DNA from: Eupeodes corollae
Lineage: Eukaryota > Arthropoda > Insecta > Diptera > Syrphidae
Length of the DNA stretch: 64,000 bases
Direction of reading: 5' to 3'
Assembly (NCBI RefSeq): GCF_945859685.1
Contig: NC_079149.1
Span: forward strand, 16,837,118-16,901,117
The first letter of the stretch is position 1. Each line of letters starts with the position of its first letter. The position numbers and the translations under genes were made by a program. This document shows positions 47,351 through 59,900 of the stretch, piece after piece. Under the pieces are notes generated by a model, which did not search any database, was not told where the DNA came from, and saw only the letters and a list, made by a program, of their open reading frames with translations.

Positions 47351-49060
47351 TACCGCTCTGCTATACAGCGAACCTATTTTACGGAAGAAAATAATTTAAT
47401 TCTTCGTTTAATTTGTTAACATTTCAATGAATATTTAATTTTTACATTATCTACATAGAATAATTGACTTGACCTTCAATTAGAGGCAAATTAAAACTAA
47501 ACCCCTTTCTTTAAAAGACAAAGAATAAATTTGGATACAAATAAGACACTTTAGTTTTTAATTTATTTAGTTTATGAGGTAGTTACATATAGTAACTATA
47601 AGAAGCTTAAAAATTTAAATAAAGATCACTTGCATATACTTTGGACTTGACCTAGCCACTTTGATAATAAAACGTGTGAAACATATTGCTTTATAGTTTT
47701 ATATAAAAAAAAAAACAAAACAAATGTTAATCAACTAGTTATAGAGTCATGAGAAGCTCCTAAGTTCTAAGTGATAATTATATGCAACCAAAAAATAAAA
47801 GGTTATCGATCTTAACCTGTACGATGACGTTAAATATTCTGGTTTGTCTGTCGTGCAAAAATCTTGAAAAAAAAGATTAATCGTTTTATGCGATTGGGCA
47901 AAAAATAATAAATTACTAAAGGTAGTTAAACTCAAAAGCCTTAAGAAAATGCTTGCTTTGTCATTGATTGTTCTTTATTGTGAGTTTGTAAATTAGTTTA
48001 CAATTTGAAGAGTTTTTTAATAATTAGGTAAATCTTAAACTCCAAGTTCCTAATTTCCAAGGTTATTTACTTTGAACATGAATATAATTAATCTCTCAGA
48101 TTGTTTCTAAAATTACTGCTGGGCGGGTTAAAAGGAACTGATGAGTAATATAATTCTGTAAAAAATTATATAAACAATAAGAAGTTTCATTTTAAGTAGC
48201 CTAAAATTCGGGCAGCTGTCACTTTTGAAACTGTCATCGTTTGACGTTTGATAAACAAAAACTACAGCATTACTAAAAACGCGTTTAGAAAAAAAAGGTT
48301 CCTCACCGATATTATTTCTTGAAGATGTGGTCACAATTAATCACTGTAATTTTGTGATTACACATCTTTAAAATAATTACTTAAAACGGAAGTTATAACA
48401 CCATAATTTACTGGTTAGAATATGAACAGATTGGACTTCATAATTGCTTGTAATTGCAAGAATTACATTTCCATTCATCTGGGGTAGTATTTATTCACGC
48501 TAACCATAACTTAGGAATTATTAGTCAAGTTCTACCATTTAACATTGGAACTGTCCTAGATTTTGAGTCAAGAAAGATTTCATATGATCAAATTAACAAT
48601 AAATAGTCCTCCTTTCCTGTTACTTAGGAAAAAAGTATAATTTATTAGCCGATATTTATATTAAACGCAAAGACAAGGTTAAAGACTGTTTCGAAAAAAA
48701 TAAAACCAACAAAATAAGGGCATTTCTTATTTTTGCGTTTAACTGTTTTCACTTTAACTGTTTGCACTTAGTTTATAAAGACTTCTGACTTACATAAAGC
48801 TGGTCAAACAAAATTAAATTTTTGTAGGATTTTAAGACTAAGATTGGTTTTTAAATATTGCACAGTCACCGACTATCACTCGAGCCGGCAACAGCTTTTC
48901 GCGCTAAGTTATCGTCTCAATTTCATTGGTGATGTTTGAGCCCAAAAACAAAAGACGGAAAAGACCTAATCCAATCAATCCTTTAAATAATTATAGCAGT
49001 ATATAAATTTACCAAAACCGTGGACGATGTAAAATGTCCCACTGGCCTAGTTCTATTTAC
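47351..49060. other. Intergenic, no gene seen
   Basis: AT-rich. No coding or element boundary was supported. Confidence 0.35.
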
Positions 49061-49918
49061 ATTCAATCTCTTCCGTCCCCCACCAACAGTCGATGTAGGC
49101 TGGTTCAATATTCAAGTTTACGAATACTTCCCAAATTCTATGAGGTGCCGAACCTGACTAAATAAGTATTTTTCCAGACCTTTTTGAGCGCGTCATCAGA
49201 ATTAAAAAAAAAAATGGATGGAAATTCCTTTTCTCAGATGGTTCAAAAAATGCAACAAACACATCTTTTGCTTCTGTGAAGGAAGATGGCTCTTTGATTT
49301 GTGTTGGTATACTCAATCAAACAGTTTCCATCTTTACTGCCGAGGCTTTTGCCATTCTGAAAACAATAACAACATGCGCCTTTCACAACAAAAAGTTAAT
49401 TATATCATCATACCGTCTATCAGACATAAACGCTGTAAAAATTCTAATCCCAAAACTGTCATAATTAACAAGATCCGAGACTATCTTATCAGCAAACCGA
49501 ACAAATTGAAACTTATGTGGGTACATAGCCATATGGGTATAAAAGGTAATGATCCTGTCTACTATTTTGAACCTACCACCAAACTCGATCTATTACGCTA
49601 CACAAAAAAAACTTGAACTTAAACGCTTATCCGACTAGAGAGACTACACCCACCATTATTCAACAATCAACACGCAGAGACTTACACCTATCTTTACTGT
49701 CACCACATCAAAAACAATGAACCTGAATTTTCGTCTACGAAGCCCTACAACACCCTAGTCAAGAAAACATTCGAAATATACATAATTTTTTCATTAAATT
49801 AAAAATGAACATTTAACTTTATTATAACTAACATTTAAGTTTACCTCAGAACTCGTTTTTTGTATATTAGCATTATAATTTTAATTATATGTTAATAAAT
49901 TATAATAATAATAATAAA
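49060..49918 (+). pseudogene. I-like non-LTR retrotransposon 3' end (RNase H and TAA tail)
   Basis: On plus: LFERVIRIKKKNGWKFLFSD then GSKNATNTSFASVKEDGSLI, FTAEAFAILKTI (RNase H; 49180-49380), NPKTVIINKIRDYLISKPNK and LKLMWVHSHMGIKGND (49446-49555, last RNase H His block). It ends in a TAATAATAATAA run (49900-49918), the kind of 3' end used by I-factor-type elements. Frames shift at least twice. Confidence 0.7.
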
Positions 49919-50214
49919 TATTGCATTGAGATATCTACACTGCAAAATAAAGACATATCCATTAAAGGAAGCCAGACAACATCCATTTAAAATATCGTTT
50001 TGAGACAGATTAACTTTAACAACAAAAAATCTTAACCCGATTTATTTATTCCATCAAAAGATCTTAAGTGAAATTTTGACACGCAAGTAAGCTCTGAAAC
50101 GGTTTTTTGTATCCTGCGATAGGCAAACTATTTCCATAAAAGATGCAATTTCAAAAAAATCGAACGTACGAAGAATCGGATTCATTTTTTTTTAAATAAA
50201 CTACATAAACCATG

Positions 50215-50340
50215 ATGCCTTTGAGGAGCCAGTTATTGCTATCATTGAAACCAATCATTTATAATTTTTTGAAAGATCGTTTATAGTGGTCATTGAACAA
50301 TGAAAACCATTAAGATATCATTGAAAACCATTCCATTGGG
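50215..50340. repeat. Short fragment of the CTATCATTG MITE family
   Basis: GTTATTGCTATCATTGAAAC and nearby CATTGAAAACCATT phrases match the MITE at 17737-18100. No element ends were found. Confidence 0.4.
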
Positions 50341-50689
50341 AGCAAAAATAAGGAGATTAGACAAAAGCCTTATACCAAAACAAATATTTGGAAAATTGCC
50401 ACTGAAATGTGGTAATAAATGTAAATACCTTGTTGGCCTCTCTGAAAAATACGGAATTAATTTAATAATAAATAATAAAATATAATTTAATAAAATATAC
50501 AATGTTCCTATTTTTTATCCTTTATGAAGAATGCGGCAAATACACTTCAAAATCTTAAAGACCAATATGCAGACATGGACATTAGTATAGAACCACCAAA
50601 CAGAGTTTTAAAAATTCAATTTTTTACTGACTTAAAAAGTTTTTTTTTTCAAGTATGGTCTTTATTTACTTATTTTTTTCTTTCAAACT

Positions 50690-52200
50690 AAAATTGGCCC
50701 TTAGCTTCAATTAACAGTGTGACATCTGTTGGACATTGAGTCAAATAATCGGCGGCATCTGTCAATTGAAATATTCTACCAGTCCTGTTGAACCATCCTC
50801 CACAGTGCGGTTTATTTTTTGTTAAATGTTTCCCAGTCGCACATTTTAAATCTTCCCAAAATGTTCTATGGGATTTAAATCGGGCAATTATGATGGCCAC
50901 TCCTATACGGTGATTTTTTTTGTTTAAATACTTTTGAGCAGATTTGGATTTTTATTTAATGTGTTTTATTACGCTCTTTTGGTCTTTTTGTTTTTTGGAA
51001 TGCGAATAAATAAATAAAAAACTATTCCATTCTTTTACCCAACGTTTCGTAAGAAATCAGGGGATTTTTTTGTTCTTTATTCAATTTTCTTTCACTTGTA
51101 TTCAATCACATTATAATTGTTAAAACTCCATATTGCATCCTCCCGACAGCACTGACACAAATTTAAAATAAATAACAATTACAATATAAAATAAAACAAG
51201 CAAAAAAATAAATTATTAAACTATACGATAAAGACATTTATATCACAGCTTAATTTTAAGGTACTTGATGTTAAAGTGCTACAGCATAGCTTTGTTTGAT
51301 TGGATTTGTTCTAAGGGTCGTTGTCCTGCTGTATAACACTTTTGAGAGGCAGATTTTCGTCCGCATAAGGCAGCATCGGATCCCCCATGAAATTCACCTT
51401 AATATGTAGATCCATTTTACCCTTAATCAAATGTTTTAGTCCAAAGCCAGACCAAAAAAATAACCTCAATGTATGATTTTGCCGTCACCATTCTTGACCG
51501 TTTTCTAGATGTATTTGGAATTCAGTTCTTTCAAATTAAAGCCTTTTAAAGGTTTGTTTGCCATCACTTCCGAACAAATTTATCTTTGAATATGAAATGT
51601 TTGACTGTTAATAGTCGAAGTGTTTCTTCTTGATCACCGATTATTTTTAATAAATATGATTTAAAATCATGAAAATGAAATTTTTATTTAAAATCATGAA
51701 AATGAAAATAAAAATAAAAATAAACCAGCATAGGAGTTCTTATATGCGTTTCGCCCCGTTTCGTCCATCTACAAAACATTCCTCCACTTTTCGCCGCCTT
51801 TGCCCACTCCGTCCAAAATGATTGTGGGCGAATTTAAAGTGCGTTGTTATATTTTGTTTTTCTTAGAAACCATTCTTGCAATCCTTTTGAGCAAGTTAGC
51901 TTCAACAAGTCTTCTACAAACAGTTTTGGAAGTTAATGGAAGCTAAAGTTTGTTTTTTATTTCTCTTGAAGACTTGTAAAGATATTTTTTTGAAGCGCAA
52001 ATAATCTTTCAGTCTTCTCTTGGGGTTGTTTTGCTTGGTTTTCTTCTTTGTTTTTTGGTTCTCAGCGGTCAAATTGCTTTTGCAATCAACTTGAGAGATC
52101 TGCTCATTATTCTGGCTATTTGCCTCAAAGATTTTCCCTCACTGTGTAGAACTAAAATGATAGTTTTCTACCGCGACCCATATTTTCCTTAGAATTAATT
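50690..52200 (-). pseudogene. Tc1-like transposase relic
   Basis: On minus, reading down from 52200: a Cys/Trp-containing GGEKWRNVL-like piece (about 51800; the SDESKF region is destroyed), AKSYIEVIF (51470), HIKVNFMGDPMLPYADENLP and LKSVIQQDNDP (second Asp, about 51400-51310), and WPSxLPDLNPIEHFWEDLK (catalytic Glu region, 50900-50845). Stops and frameshifts occur throughout. No TIRs were identified. Confidence 0.7.
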
Positions 52201-52204
52201 GTAA

Positions 52205-53850
52205 TATTATTTAAATAATTTGAATTAACTTCCTAAAGTGAACTTATTGTTTTATAAAAATAAAAGAAAAAGTATTAAAAACTAATATTTTTGATACTAG
52301 TTAAATATAAAGGTCTGTGTTTTAATGTGTTTCTATTTTAATGTCCACCAAAAACACAGTCTTATTTAGGGAACAGTTAAGGAACCCATGAAAGTCTAAC
52401 TTCTTTATTTGATAACGGTTAAAACTAATTCTAATGCCCGTTGTTGTTTTAATTTGGTTTTACTTTCAGCAACTTTTTTCTGTGTCTTTTTTAATGTACA
52501 TGTCTGTATATTTCTTGAAAAAATAATAAAAATAAATATTAACAAAACAAATGAATATTTTTGCCTTTCACAAGTGCATAGACACAATTACCAAAAAAAC
52601 TAAGTACTGTTTCTATTATTTTGGCCATAACTGTAGGTACCTTATATCTACCTATATTTCCGAATAAGAAACACCTATAACAATATTTTAAAACAATTTG
52701 TTGACTTCCTTAAAAAACCAAAAAAAAAACAATAATACCTAAAAACAATCATGGACTTTAAACTTTTCGAGACAAACAAATAAAATAAGATACAAAACCA
52801 AATAATTGAAAAACAATTTGTACATTTACCGCACTAACTTTTTCAAATAAAAAAAAAACTTAAAAGTTGTTTATAGTTTTCTTTTTGTATCTTCTTTTTT
52901 TTCAATACATACAAACATTATTTAAAAATCACACATACATACATATATGTGTTTATCTATTTAAAGTTATTTGTTATAAAAAGTTTCCACTTTGAGCTTT
53001 TTTTGCTATTGGTTTATAATTAAATGCCGGCCGTATTTTACCTTCCCAACCCAACTATGTATTAAAATATCACTAATGATACATTTTATAAAAAGAAGGT
53101 AAACAAGTACTATAAATATAGCTATAGGTTTTATAAATATATATCTATATGTGTACTTGGTGAAGCTTTTGCCGGTTTTTAGTTTTTATATCTAGCTCTC
53201 ATTTCATTTGTAAATTATGAAGACATTTTATACAAAGAAATCAAATAGGATTGGTGTTTAAAAGAAGCCAACACTAAAGCAATTGGGTATAAGATTGTAA
53301 TTGACCGCTATTTCTTCTTTATAAAACTATCATGAAACCTCTTACTGGAAAGCCCATCACAAGAATTCTACCTAAAGTCAAATATCTTAGTCATACGCCT
53401 ACGCTTCATTACTTTTGTCATGTTTTCCATACTCTACGAATTGCTTCTAATAGTAAGCTTGTTTTGCAAGTCCGAAAGCATGTCCATTTCGAAATTAATG
53501 TTTTCAATTTGAATTATCTAACTTTTTTGAATAAATCTATGCAAAACTTGTTTTGTTAGTTAACCTTTTTCATTTAAAGTTTTGTTTATGAATATTTATC
53601 TTTCTCAACCAGTGAACGGATGGGTGTGATTGTTTATTGTCTTTTTGGGTCGTATTGTGACCCTCATTATGAATTATGATTAATAAAAAGTTGAAAATTT
53701 TAATATTTCTATAAATGATCATTTTGAAATTCAAATCAAATCCAAATTAGTCTATATATAAAATACAGTGGGACCGAACTTAAAAACTAATTTTTTTCAT
53801 TTATTATTTTTGAAACTCATTACAACATAAGACTAAACTTATTTTTCTTT
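52205..53850. other. Upstream region of CPT1, no coding gene seen
   Basis: The sequence is AT-rich. The frame 53332-53559 has no recognised domain. A splice acceptor TTTCTTTGCAG ends at 53854 before the CPT1 start, so an upstream 5'UTR exon of CPT1 probably lies here or outside the window. Confidence 0.4.
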
Positions 53851-53911
53851 GCAGTTTTCTTTTGAGGCATTGATTTTGGATTTCTTCTAAGGCTGCTTAC
53901 ATAGAGCCGCC

Positions 53912-56900
53912 ATGGCAGAAGCCCATTCAGCTGTAGCCTTCTCATTTTCCATTACTCACGAAGGATGGGATATAAATTACGATCAAGAAGTTCTTAATCT
54001 TGTTTGGGATTCAGGTGTTAGATCCTGGAAGAAACGTATAGCTAGAGCAAGAGTAAGTTACACTAAACTTCCATCAACAAATAAGTCTTATATTTTTATC
54101 TTTTCTTACAGAATGGCATACGAAATGGCGTCTATCCGGCACACATTCAAAGTCTATGGCTTATAACAGCCATAGCAATTGGATTACACTTTACCGGCTA
54201 TAATGCGCCTTTTAACTTAACAAATAGAATTCTAGTCCGTCTTCCTACAAATACTATAAACTATCAATTATTAGCGTGCTTCCTAGCTTCCCTTGTTGTT
54301 TGGCTGACAATATGCTTTACGATGCGTTACACCCTCAAATTGCTCCTAATCTACAAAGGTTGGATGTATGAGTCGAGAGCACCGGGAAGTAAAATTTCAC
54401 TCAAGACAATGCTATGGACAGGTGTTGTAAAAGTACTTTCCAGTTGGAATACACCTGGTCTATACAGTTTTCAAGGTTCTCTACCACGTTTGCCATTGCC
54501 CAGTGTACATGATACAATGCAAAGATATCTGCGTTCAGTTCGTCCTCTGTTAGACGACGATAACTATAATCGAATGGAGAAATTGGCTAATGAATTTGAG
54601 AGCACAATTGGCAAGAAATTGCAGCGGTACCTTGTTTTAAAGAGTTGGTGGTCGTCGAACTATGTTTCGGATTGGTGGGAGGAGTATGTATACCTTCGTG
54701 GTCGCAGTCCATTGATGGTTAACAGCAACTTCTATGGAACCGACGCTATTTTTATGCACTTAACAAGTAAACAAGCTGCACGTGCTGCAAATGTTGTGCA
54801 TCTGCTTTTGTCGTTTAGGCGCTTGATCGAAAGACAAGAACTTCAACCAGTAAATACACTAACCTATTTAACTTACATCAATATCGATTAATGAAAAATG
54901 TTTCCATTAGATTATGATCCAAGGAATGATTCCATTATGCTCGTGGCAGTATGAGCGTACTTTCAATACTGTTCGTGTACCTGGATTAGAGACAGATAGA
55001 ATTATCCATTATAAGGACTCGAATCACATTGTTGTCATGCACAAGGGCTGCTTCTACAAAGTCATAATTTACTACAAGGGACGTCTATTGAGACCTTCAG
55101 AACTTCAAGTGTAAGTGATGTGAAACAAACTAAACCTTTACCATACTAATGGGTTGTGATTTTTACAGGCAAATGGAAGAAATTCTCAACTCAAATGCAA
55201 CCCCACTGCCACATGAAGACCATCTTGCCGCCTTAACTGCATGGCAGCGTTCCAAATGGGCGGAAGCTCGTAACACATACTTTGCACGTGGTGTAAATCG
55301 TGTATCTCTAAATGCAATTGAATCATCCGCTTTCGTATTGTCTCTGGACGATGAACCACTCGAGTATGATAAGGACGACCATTCAAAGTTGGACAACTTC
55401 GGAAGAAGGCTATTACATGGCAAGGGATACGATAGGTGGTTTGACAAGTGCTTCACCGTTTGTGTGGGCACCAATGGTAAAGTGGGCTTTAATGCTGAAC
55501 ATACGTGGTAAGTGAACTAAACATAAATAGCGGAAGAAAATTCAAAGTGACTCTTTTCAACAAAATTTAAAATTTTTAAAAAAAAAACTATTTTTGTTTT
55601 GAACTAAATAAGGGGGGACGCTGCTGTCGGCTCTCATGTGTGGGAGAATCTTATCATGGATGAAAATATTTCGAATGGGTAAAAAAAACAACAAAATTCT
55701 ATATTTTAAACACGTTATATGGCAACGGCATCCAATTGGCAGCTTTTCCCCCAACTTTATTTTCTCCGTTTACATTTCCACGATAATTGGAAATGAAACG
55801 ATTCTTCTGGTTTTTGTTTTTCTTCCAAGTGTACAAATACTTGCTTTCGTTCATTATTTTATTATTTCATACCCAAATGTAAATATATTTCTATATCCAG
55901 GGCCGACGCACCGGTTATGGGACATTTGTGGGAATACATAATTGGTGATGATAATTATGGGTAAATAGCTTTATTTGTTTTTTGTTTATTTTACTAATTT
56001 ATCCTAACACAAATTACGCGCGCTTTATTTCTAACACCAAAGCTGCTGCTTTTAATTATTATTTTTGTATTATTTTATTTAAAATATTTATGCATATTTT
56101 TTGTTTGCCATTGAAAAATTGGATGCTAAAATTTTAACAAATAACTTATTTGAATTCTAAAAGAAAAATAATAATAAATACTAATGGCAAAACATCAATT
56201 GTGTTGCTATATTTTATTTATTTTAATATTCAATTCCAAAACAAATAGATATGATGAAGATGGTAATACTAAGGGAACACCTGAATTTACTCCACCATCA
56301 CCAATCAGATTGAACTGGGAATTGGAACCATGCAAGGAGAAGATCGAAGAAGCTACAGCTGATGCTACAAAGCTTTTGAATGTAAGTTTGTTTAAATTTA
56401 AAAATTAATATTCCTCTCGAAATGATTTCCTTTAAATTACTGTACCTATGGCGCCTTCAGATAAGATACAAATTTAAGACTTTTCAAGGATTTTGATTCA
56501 TATCGTCGATCTTATTTTGTGGCATAATGCTTCAAAACAAAACTGATTACAAAAGTCTTAGTGACTAGTTAAAAATCCAAAACAAAATCATTGAAACCGT
56601 CACAATACGAGAAACTGCACTGGGGCGATCTCAATTGTTTGTTCAGGATCTATAACTGGTAACTATGCTTCCTCGGTAGTGACGTAGACTCCATTGCAAA
56701 TATGATACCTTGTATGATTTTTTTATGAATGTAAAGTTTTGTCCTCAAGGGGGTTAAAAGTATCAGAACCAAATTTATGTCATGGTTCGATTTGAACGGC
56801 AATGAAATTATCAAAGAAAAAGAGGTACACTTTCGGTGTTTTAGGAGCAATCTAACTGAGGAAAACCGGAAAAGGTTGAAATAAGCTATAAAGGCTAAAA

Positions 56901-59900
56901 AATACTGCAATGTCCAAAGGCGATAAGAATATTTGGTTATTCATGCAGTTCGTGCTCAAATTTAACCTTGCCTGATAGTGTCATGATCCCCTCAGTGCTT
57001 TATTGCGCTGATGGTTCTATGGACCCAATCTATTGGGTGCATTTTCAGTGGGGATGGTAGTAGTAGTAATAATTGAGTTTTCTAAGTCTATTTTTGTTTG
57101 GCCCAAGGCCGACTACCAGATTGGCATTGATTTAAATGAAATGTTAAGTCTATGATTTATATTTATATTATTCTAATTTATACGGATGGATTAGAAGTCA
57201 CCCTCGATTATTCGTTTTCTGTAGTGAAGTGCGCTTACAGTGTAGTTGTACAATAGGTCCCAGCCTTGTTCTCCGTTTAATATATCGATGGCAGCAACGT
57301 CATTCAGAGCATATGAACCGAAAAATTGTTATCGAATTACCTTTAAAATTGGACATATTGCTAGAAAGTGTAAAACGTCTTCCCTTACTTTCATATTACA
57401 TATGTTGCATAATATAGGTAGTTCTAGGTTAGGTAAGGTTAACGTGGCTGCGAATTAGAATCCACACACTTAGGACAAAAGAAAGGCCTATTGTGATACC
57501 ACTTGAATCTAGAGAATTACTTCTTACTAGTCGAGCCATTTTGAGCTTTTTATAAAGCAAAGAAGATATTTGATATCCTTTTTAGCTTGTTCACTGGGAT
57601 TTTCAAAAGAGTAGTCCCCCAGATGAAGTTTGCGCCTGAGTGAAAGAGCAGGGCAAGTGCAGAGGAGGTGAGAGATTGTTTCCTCTTCTTCTTTGTCCAT
57701 ACAGCTCCTACAGAAGTCATTTGAGGCTACACCAACTCGTATTTCGTGTCTGCCTATAAGACAGTGAGGACACCTATTAGGGATCTAATATGAAGTCTGC
57801 TTTGAGATAACAAGTCATTAGAGCGCTTTACGTCCAGCGAAGGCCATATGAGTTTTGTGGCTGCGTATGTTGATAAGTTGTGCCACCTAGAATTTGCTAC
57901 CTCAAAAGCTGTTTCTTTTAGCATAAGTTTACATGTAGCTATCGGTATACCTATCTCCTCCCTTTCAGGTGAAATAGGCATGACGGTTCCATTTTTAGCG
58001 AGTTCGTCGGCTCTACAATTTCCCGTGATGTCTCTATGGCCCGGCACCCAACATAGGATAAGAGAAGATCGACAATCGAGGGCCGTTTGAGATTTGGTTG
58101 AGACACCATCAAGGGATTTAATAGCAGCCTGACTGTCAGAGAAGATGCGGGTACCAAAAGTTGATATCACGTTTTCTCTTAGCCAGGAGAGAACCTCTTT
58201 GATCGCTAAAATTTCCGCTTGGAAGTCTACAAAGATTAGGGAGGCGGAATGAGATAAGATATTAGATTAACCTTAAATAGCTGTTGCTTATCACTGTGAC
58301 TTATGTACATGTCTACTACTTATAAAACTGCCCCAAACCGAACAGATCGCGCGTTTAGCTTCAAATAACTTGCTTTTAGATGTATGTTTAAGCTAACATT
58401 AGGGGTGATAAGCACTCCAAGATACTTGTATTCTCGAACAATTTCAGTGGGTTTATCTTGCAAAGTCCACTTTTCATTTTGACTGTATCTTCCGCCACCA
58501 TTTTTAAATATCATCATTTTGAATTTTGTTAGGTTTACAGAGAGATTGCAAGTGTTACGGCCGGTTTATCATAAGCTGTATACATTCTACAGTATCTGCG
58601 AGAAAAACGATGTCATCTGCAAACATAAGCGTTGGAATACTTGTTCGGTCTATCTCAATCGCACCTCTTACGATCTTCGATATGTCATTTATAATATAAA
58701 AAAACGCATAAAATTTGCAAAATCTCATCGATTCTTTATTTGAAACGTTAGATTGGTTCATGACATTTACTTTTTAAGATAATTTCATTTAAATGTTGAC
58801 CGCGGCTGCGTCTTAGGTGGTCCAGTCGGAAAGTCCAATTTTGGGTAACTTTTTCGAGCATTTCGGCCGGAATAGCCCGAATTTCTTCGGAAATGTTGTC
58901 TTCCAAAGCTGGAATAGTTGCTGGCTTATTTGTGTAGACTTTAGACTTGACGTAGCACCACAAAAAATAGTCTAAAGGCGTCAAATCGCATGATCTTGGT
59001 GGCCAACTTACCGGTCCATTCCTTGAGATGAATTGTTCTTCGAAGTTTTCCCTCAAAATGGCCATAGAATCGCGAGCTGTGTGGCATGTAGCGCCATCTT
59101 GTTGAAACCACATGTCAACCAAGTTCAGTTCTTCCATTTTTGGCAACAAAAAGTTTGTTAGCATTGAACGATAGCGATCGCCATTCACCTTAACGTTGCG
59201 TCCAACAGCATCTTTGAAAAAATACGGTCCAATGATTCCACCAGCGTACAAACCGCACCAAACAGTGCATTTTTCGGGATGCATGGGCAGTTCTTGAATG
59301 GCTTTTGGTTGCTCTTCACTCCAAATGCGGCAATTTTGCTTATTTACGTAGCCATTCAACCAGAAATGAGCCTCATCGCTGAACAAAATTTGTTGATAAA
59401 AAAGCGGATTTTCTGCCAACTTTTCTAGGGCCCATTCATTGAAAATTTGACATTGTGGCAGATCGTTTGGCTTCAGTTCTTGCACGAGCTGTATTTTATA
59501 CGGTTTTACACCAAGATCTTTGCGTAAAATCTTCCATGTGGTCGAATAACACAAACCCAATTGCTGCTAACGGCGACGAATCGACATTTCACGGTCTTCA
59601 GCAACACTCTCAGAAACAGACGCAATATTCTCTTCTGTACGCACTGTACGCATTCGTGTGGTTGGTTTAATGTCCAATAAAGTAAACTGAGTGCGAAACT
59701 TGGTCACAATCGCATTAATTGTTTGCTCACTTGGTCGATTATGTAGACCATAAATCGGACGTAAAGCGCGAAACACATTTCGAACCGAACACTGATTTTG
59801 GTAATAAAATTCAATGATTTGCAAGCGTTGCTCGTTAGTAAGTCTATTCATGATGAAATGTCAAAACATACACAGCCTTGCGTCACACCAATTGTAGTCT

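Noticed and set aside
52405..52603. Overlapping short frames on both strands with low complexity
   Set aside because: Mirror frames over AT-rich sequence with no further evidence.
53332..53559. 75-residue frame just upstream of CPT1
   Set aside because: It is not in phase with a CPT1 exon and has no recognisable domain; the CPT1 start at 53912 has a proper context (GCCGCCATGG).
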